From Bacteroidota bacterium (lineage in GTDB: Bacteria > Bacteroidota > Bacteroidia > Chitinophagales > Chitinophagaceae), in the NCBI GenBank assembly GCA_026391195.1, contig JAPLEI010000073.1:1-52954 (forward strand): DNA of 52,954 bases, read 5' to 3'. The notes under the pieces were generated by a model. The model did no database searches. It was given only the letters and a program-made list of their open reading frames with translations, and was not told the origin of the DNA. The position numbers and the translations under genes were made by a program. This document shows positions 41,330 to 50,288 of this stretch, piece by piece; the stretch's first letter is position 1; each line of letters starts with the position of its first letter.

Positions 41330-43726
41330 ATGCGAAAAGCCCAACTGGCCGAACATATAGTTACCTGTTATCATTGCGGGGAACAAGTGGGTGTTGAAGA
41401 TTTGGTATTTGCCGATAAGCACTTTTGTTGCAGCGGATGCAAAATGGTGTATGAGATTCTGGAAAATGCCGGCCTTTGTGAATACTATACTTTAGACAAT
41501 TCACCGGGAACCCAGCTTAGAAAAGTGCGGGCAGATCAATTTGCTTTTTTAGATGATCCCAAAGCACAACAGGGAGTTATCCGTTTTCGGGATGCCACAC
41601 AAACCCATGTAGAACTATACCTGCCACAGATTCATTGCAGCAGTTGTTTGTGGCTGCTCGAAAATTTGCATCAATTGAATCCGGCGGTAGTAAGTTGCAG
41701 GGTTCATTTCGAAAAAAAACAGGTATCAATTATATTTAAGCAGGCAAATTTTTCTCTGCGATCCCTTGCTGAATTGCTTACCAGCATTGGCTATGAGCCC
41801 TATTTTAGTTTACAAGATTTACAAATTAAAAAGGCACCGCTCAATCGAACAAAATTATTTAAATTGGGGGTGGCGGGGTTTTGCTTTTCGAATAGTATGC
41901 TCATGAGTTTCCCCGAATATTTTGGGATAGATGCACAGGAGCAGGCATTGCAACAGCTATTCCGGTATGCTAATCTGTTACTCAGTTTACCCGTATTCTT
42001 TTATAGCGCAACGGAGTTTTATCAAAGTGCCTGGGCTGGATTGCGTAACCGATATCTGAATATCGATGCCCCCATTGTACTGGCAATCTGGGTAACATTT
42101 GGAAGAAGTTTATACAAAGTATTGAGCAGTACCGGGGGCGGGTATTTTGATTCGATGAGCGGCATCGTGTTTTTTATGCTGCTGGGAAGAGTGTTGCAAG
42201 ATAAAACCTATCAGCAACTAAATTTCGACAGAGACTATACTGCGTATTTTCCTATGTCGGTTTCGGTAGTGAAGAAGTCCGGTGTTTCAACTATCACCTT
42301 GCCGGATGTAAAATTAAATGACACTTTATTAATTCATCACGGCGATTTGATACCGACCGACGGGATACTCACAAGGGGGAAGGCCTTGATTGATTATAGT
42401 TTTGTTACCGGAGAAAGTATTCCGGTAGAAAAAGACATGGGAGAGATTATTTACGCAGGCGGCAAACAATTGGGCAGCAATATCGAACTGCTGGTAATTC
42501 GTGAAGTATCGCATAGTTATTTAACCCAGCTTTGGAACCGGCGCGAAGAAAAAACATCGGCTAAAGAAAATCACTCGTTTGTAAACGCCCTCAGTCGCTA
42601 TTTCACTTGGGGGGTTTTAATAATAGCGCTCTTAGCCGGAAGCTACTGGCTGATGAAAGATGCCTCCCGTACCCTGAATGCAATAACATCCGTACTAATC
42701 ATTGCCTGCCCCTGTGCACTATTGCTGAGCAATACTTTTACTAATGGGAATATGTTACGGCGCTTGGGGCGCAATCAATTTTACCTGCGGAATGCACAAA
42801 CACTCGAAAATCTGGCCAATGCCGATTATATCCTGTTCGATAAAACCGGCACACTCTCTACCGGACAGTTTAACGAAGTGTCTTTTCAGGGCCAACCCCT
42901 TACCTACCAGCAGCGGAAAAGTCTGGCCTGTTTGGCAGCCCAATCTACTCACCCGCTGAGTAAAGCAATTCTTCAATGGACGGGAATACAAGAGCGGTTG
43001 CCGGTATTGGCATTTAATGAGATACCCGGAAAGGGAATAGAGGGATTGGTTGGGGATGACTTACTGATGCTGGGATCAGCCAGATTTGTGCTGGGAGAAT
43101 CCCAGGCTCCGGGATCTTTTGCCGAAGTGTATTTTTCGTGGGATCAGCAACTGATGGGCAAGTTTACGTTCAGCGCCGAATACCGCGAAGGCTTGTCTGG
43201 GCTAATTGCAACCATTAAGAATCGATTTCAGATTGCTGTAGTTAGTGGCGATCAAGCAGCCGATAAATGGATGTTGCAACAGCTTTTTGGAAAAGAAGTA
43301 AAACTATTATTCGATCAGCTGCCCAATGATAAGCTGGAAGTAGTAAACGAATTACAACAAAAGGGCCATCGCGTAATAATGGTTGGCGACGGGTTGAATG
43401 ATGCCGGAGCACTAATGCAGGCAGATGTTGGAATAGCTGTTTCAAACGATAACAATCGCTTTACCCCAGCCAGCGACTGTATTTTGTCTGCAAATGCCCT
43501 TACCAGGCTTCCTCAGTTTCTGCAGGTTGCCCGGGCAAACAAGCAAATTGTGCTCACAGCTTTTATTGTATCCATTCTATATAATATTATCGGTTTGTTT
43601 TTTGCAGTACAAGGAATTTTAAACCCAATGATTGCTGCCATCTTAATGCCTTGCAGTAGCATCAGCATTCTGATTATTGCATTTGGCCTTAGCAACTGGT
43701 ATTGTAATCGCCTGGGACTAAAATAA
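41330..43726 (+). CDS. ccoI: CcoI/FixI-type copper P1B-ATPase
   Basis: The 798 aa protein starts with a Cys-rich metal-binding region (TCYHCGEQVGVED, then CCSGCKMVYEIL), then an HMA domain with IHCSSCLWLLENL (CxxC). The ATPase core has VTGESIPVEK, the copper CPC motif at Cys460-Pro-Cys462 (IIACPCALLLSN), DKTGTLS with phospho-Asp504, and MVGDGLNDAGALMQAD. CcoI supplies copper for CuB assembly in cbb3 oxidase. Start ATG at 41330, 7 bases after the hemerythrin-like stop; an upstream in-frame ATG at 41303 lies inside the previous gene. The ccoS-ccoNO genes follow. Confidence 0.92.
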   Translation: MRKAQLAEHIVTCYHCGEQVGVEDLVFADKHFCCSGCKMVYEILENAGLCEYYTLDNSPGTQLRKVRADQFAFLDDPKAQQGVIRFRDATQTHVELYLPQIHCSSCLWLLENLHQLNPAVVSCRVHFEKKQVSIIFKQANFSLRSLAELLTSIGYEPYFSLQDLQIKKAPLNRTKLFKLGVAGFCFSNSMLMSFPEYFGIDAQEQALQQLFRYANLLLSLPVFFYSATEFYQSAWAGLRNRYLNIDAPIVLAIWVTFGRSLYKVLSSTGGGYFDSMSGIVFFMLLGRVLQDKTYQQLNFDRDYTAYFPMSVSVVKKSGVSTITLPDVKLNDTLLIHHGDLIPTDGILTRGKALIDYSFVTGESIPVEKDMGEIIYAGGKQLGSNIELLVIREVSHSYLTQLWNRREEKTSAKENHSFVNALSRYFTWGVLIIALLAGSYWLMKDASRTLNAITSVLIIACPCALLLSNTFTNGNMLRRLGRNQFYLRNAQTLENLANADYILFDKTGTLSTGQFNEVSFQGQPLTYQQRKSLACLAAQSTHPLSKAILQWTGIQERLPVLAFNEIPGKGIEGLVGDDLLMLGSARFVLGESQAPGSFAEVYFSWDQQLMGKFTFSAEYREGLSGLIATIKNRFQIAVVSGDQAADKWMLQQLFGKEVKLLFDQLPNDKLEVVNELQQKGHRVIMVGDGLNDAGALMQADVGIAVSNDNNRFTPASDCILSANALTRLPQFLQVARANKQIVLTAFIVSILYNIIGLFFAVQGILNPMIAAILMPCSSISILIIAFGLSNWYCNRLGLK

Positions 43727-43738
43727 ATTTTTGAAAAA

Positions 43739-43781
43739 TGATTTTTGTCATAAATCACCTCATGCGAGGGTTTTAGTTTTG
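43739..43781 (+). promoter_or_regulatory. Crp/Fnr-type operator and -7 element before ccoS-ccoNO
   Basis: TGAT-TTTT-GTCA (43739-43750) and an exact -7 TAGTTTTG (43774-43781). The box centre is 36.5 bases before the last base of the -7 element, so about -41.5 to the expected start near 43786, as for class II Crp/Fnr activation. It repeats the architecture at 40734. Confidence 0.7.
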
Positions 43782-43798
43782 ACTAATATTCAAAAGAT

Positions 43799-44011
43799 AT
43801 GAACGTAATCATTATTCTGCTAGTTATTAGTTTATCTATCGCCTCCCTTTTTCTATTGGCTTTTATCTGGAATGTAAAAAATGGGCAGTATGAGGATGAA
43901 ATTTCTCCCGCAATCCGCATCTTATTCGACGATCGAAAGCCCTCCTCTTTACATACACAAGAAAAAGATGACGGGGCGGCTACTGGTGCTAAAAGTATTG
44001 TTAAACCATAA
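43799..44011 (+). CDS. ccoS: cbb3 oxidase assembly protein CcoS
   Basis: A 70 aa protein with one N-terminal membrane helix (NVIIILLVISLSIASLFLLAFIW), then NGQYEDEISPAIRILFDD, the CcoS signature. CcoS is needed to insert heme and copper into the CcoN subunit. The C-terminal tail is longer and polar. It is the first gene after the predicted FNR-controlled promoter and lies 18 bases before ccoNO. Confidence 0.88.
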   Translation: MNVIIILLVISLSIASLFLLAFIWNVKNGQYEDEISPAIRILFDDRKPSSLHTQEKDDGAATGAKSIVKP

Positions 44012-44029
44012 TATAATCATTCAATTCCT

Positions 44030-46159
44030 ATGCAAGTAGAAACTTTTTATTATGACAATCGAATTGTAAAAAACTTTGCCTTTGCTACTCTGTTGTGGGG
44101 AGTAGTAGGCATGTTGGTGGGGTTATTAGCTGCCGTGCAGATGTACTTGCCGGCAGCTAATTTTGGTCTACCCTTTACAACTTTTGGAAGGGTTCGGCCG
44201 CTCCATACCAATGCAGTTATTTTTGCTTTTGTTGGAAATGGAATTTTCATGGGCGTATATTATTCTCTCCAGCGGCTATGTAAAACGCCCATGTTCAGCA
44301 AAGCACTTAGTGCCATTCATTTTTGGGGTTGGCAATTAATTATTGTTTCTGCAGCTATTACTTTATTGGCCGGATATACAACCGGAAAAGAGTATGCCGA
44401 ACTCGAATGGCCAATTGATATTGCCATCACTTTGGTTTGGGTAGTATTTGGTATCAACATGTTTGGTACCATTTTACAGCGCAGAGAAAAGCATCTGTAT
44501 GTGGCCATTTGGTTTTTTATTGCTACTTGGGTAACCGTTGCCATGTTGCATATCGTGAACTCCTTTGAAATGCCAGTTAGTTTATTTAAAAGCTATAGTT
44601 GGTATGCGGGTGTGCAGGATGCTTTGGTGCAATGGTGGTATGGACATAATGCAGTGGCCTTCTTTTTAACCACTCCCTATTTAGGCATCATGTATTATTT
44701 TTTGCCTAAGGCTGCCAATCGGCCAGTATATAGTTACCGGCTTTCTATTATCCACTTTTGGGCGTTAATATTTATTTATATCTGGGCGGGCCCGCACCAC
44801 TTATTATATACGGCACTACCCGACTGGGCTCAAAGCTTAGGGGTAGTATTCAGCATCATGTTAATTGCGCCTTCTTGGGGAGGCATGTTAAATGGCTTGT
44901 TTACGCTGCGGGGCGCATGGGATAAGGTTCGTGAAGAGCCCGTGTTAAAATTTATGGTGGTTGCCATCACTTGTTATGGCATGGCTACTTTTGAAGGTCC
45001 GCTACTGAGCTTGAAATCTGTAAATGCTATTTCACACTTTTCCGACTGGACCATCGCCCACGTGCATGTGGGCGCCTTGGGTTGGAATGGATTTCTCACA
45101 TTCGGTATTCTTTACTGGCTAATTCCTCGAATTTATCAAACCCCCTTGTATTCAAAAAAATTAGCCGGCACTCATTTTTGGATTGGAACCATTGGAATTG
45201 TTTTATATACCATTCCTATGTATTGGGCTGGATTTACGCAGGCCATGATGTGGAAACAATTTACGCCCGAAGGTACTTTGGCTTTTCAGTTTTTAGAAAC
45301 CGTAACCCATATTATCCCGCTCTATATCGTTAGAAGTATTGGTGGATTGTTGTACCTGATTGGCGTATTTGTTATGGTATTTAATATAGTAAAAACAGTG
45401 CGGGCTGGAAGTTTGCTCGCTCAGGAAGAGGCGCAGGCTGCTCCGCTTTTAGAGGATACCCCGGTGCACGGAAAAGAATATTGGCACAAATGGATTGAAA
45501 GACGTCCACTACAGATGCTGGTTTTCAGTTTTATCTTGGTGGCTATTGGGGGTTTGCTCGAATTAATTCCCACTTTCTTAATCAAAAGTAATATTCCCAC
45601 CATCAGCTCAGTAAAGCCCTACACGCCGCTGGAGCTTCAGGGAAGAGATTTGTATATATCTAATGGCTGTTATGTTTGTCACTCTCAAATGATACGCCCA
45701 TTTCGCGACGAAGTTGCTCGCTATGGTGAATATAGTAAGGCAGGCGAGTTTGTATATGATCATCCATTCCAATGGGGCAGCAAAAGAACAGGTCCCGATC
45801 TGGCGCGAATTGGCAATAAATACCCCAACAGTTGGCACTACAATCACATGCTGGAACCGCAAAGTATGAGTCCCGGTAGTATAATGCCTTCTTATGCTTG
45901 GATGTTAGACGATCCGATAGATACCGCCTCTACTCCTGCCAAAATCAGGGCGATGCAAAGGTTGGGGGTTCCTTATCCGGAAGGGTATGATCAGGTAGCC
46001 AATGCCGATTTAATGAAACAGGCAGAATCTATCCGAACCAAATTGGCAGCAGACAAAATTAAAACGCCGGCTAACCGTGAAATCATTGCCATGATTGCCT
46101 ATTTGCAAAGAATGGGAACGGATATCAAAGGAATGCCCGAAGCAACCACTCAGCAATAA
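44030..46159 (+). CDS. ccoNO: Cytochrome cbb3 oxidase, fused subunits I and II (CcoN-CcoO)
   Basis: The 709 aa protein joins the two catalytic subunits. Residues about 1-480 are CcoN: HTNAVIFAFVGNGIFMG, WWYGHNAVAFFLTTPYLG, GPHHLLYTALPDW and AHVHVGALGWNGFLTFG, with the conserved His ligands for hemes b, b3 and CuB and about twelve helices. Residues about 500-709 are CcoO, with one membrane helix and the heme c site CYVCH at Cys547-Cys550-His551, then SQMIRPFRDEVARYGEYSKAGE and MSPGSIMPSYAWM. It reduces O2 to water at the inner membrane. Fused CcoNO is known in Bacteroidota. Confidence 0.95.
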   Translation: MQVETFYYDNRIVKNFAFATLLWGVVGMLVGLLAAVQMYLPAANFGLPFTTFGRVRPLHTNAVIFAFVGNGIFMGVYYSLQRLCKTPMFSKALSAIHFWGWQLIIVSAAITLLAGYTTGKEYAELEWPIDIAITLVWVVFGINMFGTILQRREKHLYVAIWFFIATWVTVAMLHIVNSFEMPVSLFKSYSWYAGVQDALVQWWYGHNAVAFFLTTPYLGIMYYFLPKAANRPVYSYRLSIIHFWALIFIYIWAGPHHLLYTALPDWAQSLGVVFSIMLIAPSWGGMLNGLFTLRGAWDKVREEPVLKFMVVAITCYGMATFEGPLLSLKSVNAISHFSDWTIAHVHVGALGWNGFLTFGILYWLIPRIYQTPLYSKKLAGTHFWIGTIGIVLYTIPMYWAGFTQAMMWKQFTPEGTLAFQFLETVTHIIPLYIVRSIGGLLYLIGVFVMVFNIVKTVRAGSLLAQEEAQAAPLLEDTPVHGKEYWHKWIERRPLQMLVFSFILVAIGGLLELIPTFLIKSNIPTISSVKPYTPLELQGRDLYISNGCYVCHSQMIRPFRDEVARYGEYSKAGEFVYDHPFQWGSKRTGPDLARIGNKYPNSWHYNHMLEPQSMSPGSIMPSYAWMLDDPIDTASTPAKIRAMQRLGVPYPEGYDQVANADLMKQAESIRTKLAADKIKTPANREIIAMIAYLQRMGTDIKGMPEATTQQ

Positions 46160-46185
46160 AATCAATAATCAAGTAAATACTACTT

Positions 46186-46347
46186 ATGAAATTCGTGCAT
46201 TATTTAGAAAAAATATCCGGAATAGATGTGTATGGTATTACGTCCTTTTTCATTTTTTTCACCTTGTTTTTAGTGATGTTGTGGTGGGCGCTGAAAGCAG
46301 ATGACCGCCTGATAGAGGAAGTAAAAAATATTCCGTTGAATCATTAA
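46186..46347 (+). CDS. CcoQ/FixQ-like small subunit
   Basis: A 53 aa membrane protein read directly from the sequence: MKFVHYLEKISGIDVYG, a hydrophobic helix (ITSFFIFFTLFLVMLWWAL) and a charged end (KADDRLIEEVKNIPLNH). It lies in the CcoQ place, between ccoNO and ccoP, and has the length and topology of CcoQ. Sequence similarity alone is weak in such short proteins, so the assignment rests on position. Confidence 0.75.
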   Translation: MKFVHYLEKISGIDVYGITSFFIFFTLFLVMLWWALKADDRLIEEVKNIPLNH

Positions 46348-46371
46348 TCTACTATTCGAAAAAAAATCAGT

Positions 46372-47526
46372 ATGAAACCCTTCAGCCTGCAATTGCATAA
46401 AAAACTAAGTATTGCTACTATTCTGTTCCTGTTACTTTTTATTCAGCAACCCGCTTGGGCAGCGGGGCCTCCTGTTCCCTCGGAAATGAGTAATCCCATT
46501 GCCCAGTTATTGGTGGGCATCATAGTCGCTTTATTGTTAATCATTATGTTATTGGCATATGTTGTGTTAGGCGCCGCAGAACTATATCTGGAGCGTTACC
46601 AGGAAACCAAAAAAGCAGCCAAATTGTTATTGCTTACTGGTATGATACTAGGCGCGGCCCCTCTTTATGCAGAGCAGACTGCCGGAAGTTCAGAAGCAGT
46701 AGTTAAGCTATCCGATACCTCCCTGTATACACTCATCGCAGTTATTCTTGTTGAATTTGGCACTATATTTTATCTGCTGATAAACCTTCGGGCGCTACTC
46801 TCGAAAGAAAAAGCAATAGCCCCTTCTGCAAAACCATCTTTTAGTTTTTCGGCGTGGTGGGAAAAATTCAATCGCTTTAAGCCGGTTCAAGAAGAATCGA
46901 ATATCGATTTGGGGCATGATTATGATGGAATACGGGAACTCGATAATCGACTTCCGCCTTGGTGGTTATATGGTTTTTATGCCTGTATCTTTTTCGCGGT
47001 TATTTATCTGTACCGTTTTCATGTAGCGCATACAGCACCATTAAGTGGCGAAGAGTATCAATTGGCAGTAACTGAGGCGGCTGCCGACAAAGAAGCGTAT
47101 CTAGCAAAAGCTGCCAACAAAGTAGATGAAAAAACAGTGGTGTACCAAACTTCGCCTGATTATTTAGCGGGTGGGCAGAAAATATTTTCTACTACTTGCA
47201 CGCCTTGCCATCTCGCAGATGGGGGTGGAAGTGTGGGTCCTAATCTTACAGATGACTACTGGATTCATGGAAACACCATTCAGGATATTTTTAAAACAAT
47301 CAAGTATGGATATCCGGAAAAGGGAATGAAAAGCTGGCAGGAAGATTATACCCCAGCTCAAATTGCTCAGTTAGCAAGTTTTGTTAAATCATTGCACGGC
47401 ACCCATCCTGCCAAGCCAAAAGAACCCCAGGGAATTCTGGTAGTAGAAGCCGGAAAATCAACCGCCGATAGCACTCATCCGGCTCCTTCTGCAGACAGTT
47501 TGGTAGGTAAGCCGGTTACACAATAA
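46372..47526 (+). CDS. ccoP: cbb3 oxidase subunit III (CcoP), single heme c
   Basis: A 384 aa protein with an N-terminal signal-like helix (FLLLFIQQPAWAAG) and two more hydrophobic segments, then WWEKFNRFKPVQEESNIDLGHDYDGIRELDNRLPPWWLYGFY, the region typical of CcoP, and one cytochrome c domain with CTPCH at Cys276-Cys279-His280, followed by GGSVGPNLTDDYWIHG and a Met ligand (GMKSW). Classical CcoP has two heme c sites; I find only one CxxCH here. It carries electrons from soluble cytochrome c to CcoO. The C-terminal tail is low-complexity. Confidence 0.9.
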   Translation: MKPFSLQLHKKLSIATILFLLLFIQQPAWAAGPPVPSEMSNPIAQLLVGIIVALLLIIMLLAYVVLGAAELYLERYQETKKAAKLLLLTGMILGAAPLYAEQTAGSSEAVVKLSDTSLYTLIAVILVEFGTIFYLLINLRALLSKEKAIAPSAKPSFSFSAWWEKFNRFKPVQEESNIDLGHDYDGIRELDNRLPPWWLYGFYACIFFAVIYLYRFHVAHTAPLSGEEYQLAVTEAAADKEAYLAKAANKVDEKTVVYQTSPDYLAGGQKIFSTTCTPCHLADGGGSVGPNLTDDYWIHGNTIQDIFKTIKYGYPEKGMKSWQEDYTPAQIAQLASFVKSLHGTHPAKPKEPQGILVVEAGKSTADSTHPAPSADSLVGKPVTQ

Positions 47527-47552
47527 TTCTTTGAGGGAGGGAGTAAACTAAT

Positions 47553-48986
47553 ATGAGCCAAATTATTCATCACAACGAACCGGTAACCGAAAATTTTAGA
47601 GACAGAATTGCCACGGTTAACGAAAAGGGGAAGCGAAACTGGATATATGCCTATCAGCCTTCCGGAAAATTTTATCGGCTCAGAACGGTATTAAGTATTG
47701 GGTACTTCCTTGTTTTTTTTGGACTGCCCTTTGTTCAGATAAATGGAAGGCCCCTGTTTCAGTTTAATATTCCAGCGGCAAAGTTTATTTTATTTGGAAA
47801 AATTTTCTGGCCACAGGATTTTTTCATCTTCGGGATTACCATGATTACGTTTGTATTTTTTATTATCCTGTTTACTGCCGCTTTTGGTAGATTGTTTTGC
47901 GGTTGGGCCTGTCCGCAAACCAATTTTATGGAGATGATGTTCCGTAAAGTAGAGTTCTGGATTTTGGGAGATGCTCCTGCACAGCGACAATTGGCAGCTG
48001 CTCCATGGACCACCCAAAAAGTTGTTAAAGTTGCTGCCAAGCATTTGGCATTTTTTGCACTTGCTTTTATTATTGCCAACTTTTTTCTGTCGTATATTAT
48101 TGGCATGAAGGAGCTGGAAAAAATTATTACCGAGCCGATTGATCAGCATGTGGGCGGCTTTTTTGCCCTTTGCTTATTCAGCGGCGTGTTTTATGTAGTG
48201 TATGCCTATTTTAGAGAGCAGGCCTGCACGGTGGTTTGCCCCTATGGCAGATTGCAGAGCGTTTTGTTAGATAAGAACTCGATGATTGTGGCTTATGATT
48301 ACAAACGGGGGGAGCCAAGAGGGCATCATCACAAAGGCGAGGAAGCCACAGAACTAGGCGATTGTATAGATTGCCATCAATGTGTAAAGGTTTGCCCTAC
48401 TGGTATTGATATCCGGAATGGGGTACAAATGGAATGTGTAGGTTGCACTGCCTGCATCGATGCCTGCGACCATATTATGCTGAAGCTGAATAAGCCTACC
48501 GGGTTAATTCGCTATGCATCCGAAAATGCCATTGCCGAAGGAAATCCGCTAAGGTATACTACCCGCATGAAGTTGTATACGGCACTTTGTTGCTTGCTGT
48601 TATTGATTTTGAGCTTCCTATTGTTTACCCGAAAAGATATTGATGTTACCATTATCAGAACAGCCGGTATGTTATATCAGGAAAGAGGTGCTGATAGCAT
48701 CACCAATTTGTACACTGTAAAATTGATTAATAAAACTACCAGCGAAGAGAAAGTGCACATCCGCCTCGAAAATCAGCCTGGTCGAATTCAGATGATTGGA
48801 AAGGAAGAGATTACCATTCCAGTAGAGGGGCTATCGACTGCTTCCTTTTTTGTGGTTTTACCGATTGCTGAAATTAAAAATCGAAAAACACCTATCCATT
48901 TACAAATCTCGCAGGCGGGAAAAGTAATTATAGAAAAAACAACTAATTTTTTAGGTCCGCTTGGGGAGGAACATTCAGAAAAATAA
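47553..48986 (+). CDS. ccoG: CcoG/FixG-type ferredoxin
   Basis: A 477 aa membrane protein. The N-terminal half has about five hydrophobic segments and FGRLFCGWACPQTNFMEMMFRKVE; after YAYFREQACTVVCPYGRLQSVLLD comes a pair of 4Fe-4S sites (CIDCHQCVKVCPTGID and CVGCTACIDACD). The C-terminal part is an Ig-like periplasmic domain (VHIRLENQPGRIQM...). CcoG is required for copper reduction or delivery in cbb3 assembly. It follows ccoP by 26 bases and has a GGAGGGAG ribosome-binding-like stretch upstream. Confidence 0.93.
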   Translation: MSQIIHHNEPVTENFRDRIATVNEKGKRNWIYAYQPSGKFYRLRTVLSIGYFLVFFGLPFVQINGRPLFQFNIPAAKFILFGKIFWPQDFFIFGITMITFVFFIILFTAAFGRLFCGWACPQTNFMEMMFRKVEFWILGDAPAQRQLAAAPWTTQKVVKVAAKHLAFFALAFIIANFFLSYIIGMKELEKIITEPIDQHVGGFFALCLFSGVFYVVYAYFREQACTVVCPYGRLQSVLLDKNSMIVAYDYKRGEPRGHHHKGEEATELGDCIDCHQCVKVCPTGIDIRNGVQMECVGCTACIDACDHIMLKLNKPTGLIRYASENAIAEGNPLRYTTRMKLYTALCCLLLLILSFLLFTRKDIDVTIIRTAGMLYQERGADSITNLYTVKLINKTTSEEKVHIRLENQPGRIQMIGKEEITIPVEGLSTASFFVVLPIAEIKNRKTPIHLQISQAGKVIIEKTTNFLGPLGEEHSEK

Positions 48987-48997
48987 TACTTACTAAT

Positions 48998-49435
48998 ATG
49001 AACTGGGGACGATCATTGATACTGGTGTTTGTTGTGTTCGCTGCCTTTATGGGCTATCTGGTTTACCGAGCCTCGGGAACGCATTTTGATCTTGTGTCGA
49101 AAGAGTATTATAAAGATGAACTCCGGTACCAAGATAAAATCGATGGATTTCGGAATGCCGCCGCGATGGATGCCGTTCAATTGAGGGTGGATAGTGCTGG
49201 CATCCTTCAAATCCGGTTTCCCGAACAAATGAAGGGGAAGCCCGTTCAGGGATTGCTTTGGTTATATTGTAAAACGGATGCTGGAAAAGATGTACATATC
49301 CCATTAGCGGAGGATACTACCGGCCTGCGCGTTTTTAATGTATCGGGTAGGCCTTCTGGCAAGTACCTGGCGAAACTACATTGGGAAGTACTGAGCGTTC
49401 CCTACGAATTTGAACAAGAAATTATTATACGCTAA
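48998..49435 (+). CDS. ccoH: CcoH/FixH assembly protein
   Basis: A 145 aa protein with an N-terminal helix (LILVFVVFAAFMGYLVYRA) and a periplasmic part beginning DLVSKEYYKDELRYQDKIDGFRNA, the FixH pattern. It is needed for assembly of cbb3 oxidase and interacts with CcoI. It lies 11 bases after ccoG and its TAA overlaps the ATG of the next gene by one base. Confidence 0.9.
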   Translation: MNWGRSLILVFVVFAAFMGYLVYRASGTHFDLVSKEYYKDELRYQDKIDGFRNAAAMDAVQLRVDSAGILQIRFPEQMKGKPVQGLLWLYCKTDAGKDVHIPLAEDTTGLRVFNVSGRPSGKYLAKLHWEVLSVPYEFEQEIIIR

Positions 49436-50151
49436 TGCTCCCTTTATCGTTTTTTGCCGGTGCACTCTTTTTAGGTGCCATTAGTAGCTTTCATTGTGTT
49501 GGGATGTGTGGCCCGTTGGTGCTCAGCTTGCCAGTTGCCCAGCTGCCCGCTAAACAGCGTTTCGCCGGATTGTGGTTGTATCATGGCGGAAGGGTAGGTA
49601 CGTATGCATTGATTGGTTTTCTGCTGGGTTTGGTGGGTCGGCAAATTTCGCTGGCGGGATGGCAACAAGGTTTTTCAATCGTGCTGGGCATATTGTTGGT
49701 ATTGTATTTTATGTTTACCCGTATTTCCAAGCCCCTAATAGTTCCACCATTATTTCGGCCGTTGCAAAAGAATGTGCAGGCATTCATTTCCCGGTTTATT
49801 CAGCAGCCCACTTTACCGGCTATGTGGAGTATGGGTATGGCGAATGGATTACTTCCCTGCGGAATGGTATATGTAGCAGCTACCGGAGCCATCGCTTCCG
49901 GCTCTATCTCGGGGGGAATGTTGTTTATGATTTGCTTTGGATTGGCCACTATCCCCGCCCTCTATTTTCTTTCTTTATTGGGCACTTTATTTAATGCTGC
50001 CCTTAGGCAAAATATGCGCCGCGTTTTGGCATTTGGAACACTTCTTGTAGGAATATTGCTGATTATCAGGGGATTGAATATGAACATTCCCTACATTAGT
50101 CCTTACCTGATTTCCGGCACTTCTGGAACGGCCATTGATTGCAGCCGCTGA
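49435..50151 (+). CDS. TauE/SafE-like membrane protein of the cco operon
   Basis: A 238 aa protein with six or seven hydrophobic segments. GALFLGAISSFHCVGMCGPLVLSLP opens it, with His-Cys-x3-Cys, and GMANGLLPCGMVYVAATGAIASG lies in the middle. This is the sulfite exporter TauE/SafE-like family (DsbD/CcdA superfamily-like features) often found beside cbb3 or copper genes. The Cys/His/Met residues could bind copper. The start overlaps the ccoH stop (TAATG). It is the last gene of the operon before the terminator at 50303. Confidence 0.8.
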   Translation: MLPLSFFAGALFLGAISSFHCVGMCGPLVLSLPVAQLPAKQRFAGLWLYHGGRVGTYALIGFLLGLVGRQISLAGWQQGFSIVLGILLVLYFMFTRISKPLIVPPLFRPLQKNVQAFISRFIQQPTLPAMWSMGMANGLLPCGMVYVAATGAIASGSISGGMLFMICFGLATIPALYFLSLLGTLFNAALRQNMRRVLAFGTLLVGILLIIRGLNMNIPYISPYLISGTSGTAIDCSR

Positions 50152-50205
50152 TTTAACAAATAATTGCAGTGAAATTCTGCATTAATCCGTACATTAAATT
50201 GTAAA

Positions 50206-50217
50206 TTGCTTAAGCAA
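50206..50217. repeat. 12-base palindrome TTGCTTAAGCAA in the cco-vanZ gap
   Basis: TTGCTTAAGCAA is a perfect palindrome in the 137-base gap between the cco operon and the vanZ-like gene. No obvious gene lies in this gap. Function unknown. Confidence 0.35.
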
Positions 50218-50288
50218 CAATAAAGGTATATTTAGTATCTATTGAATTAGTAAGCACAAAAAGGCAATAACTTTTTTCTCATAAGCAG

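Noticed and set aside
50206..50217. TTGCTTAAGCAA as a regulator operator
   Set aside because: It is a short A/T-rich palindrome between two convergent genes, where no promoter is expected. I list it only as a repeat.
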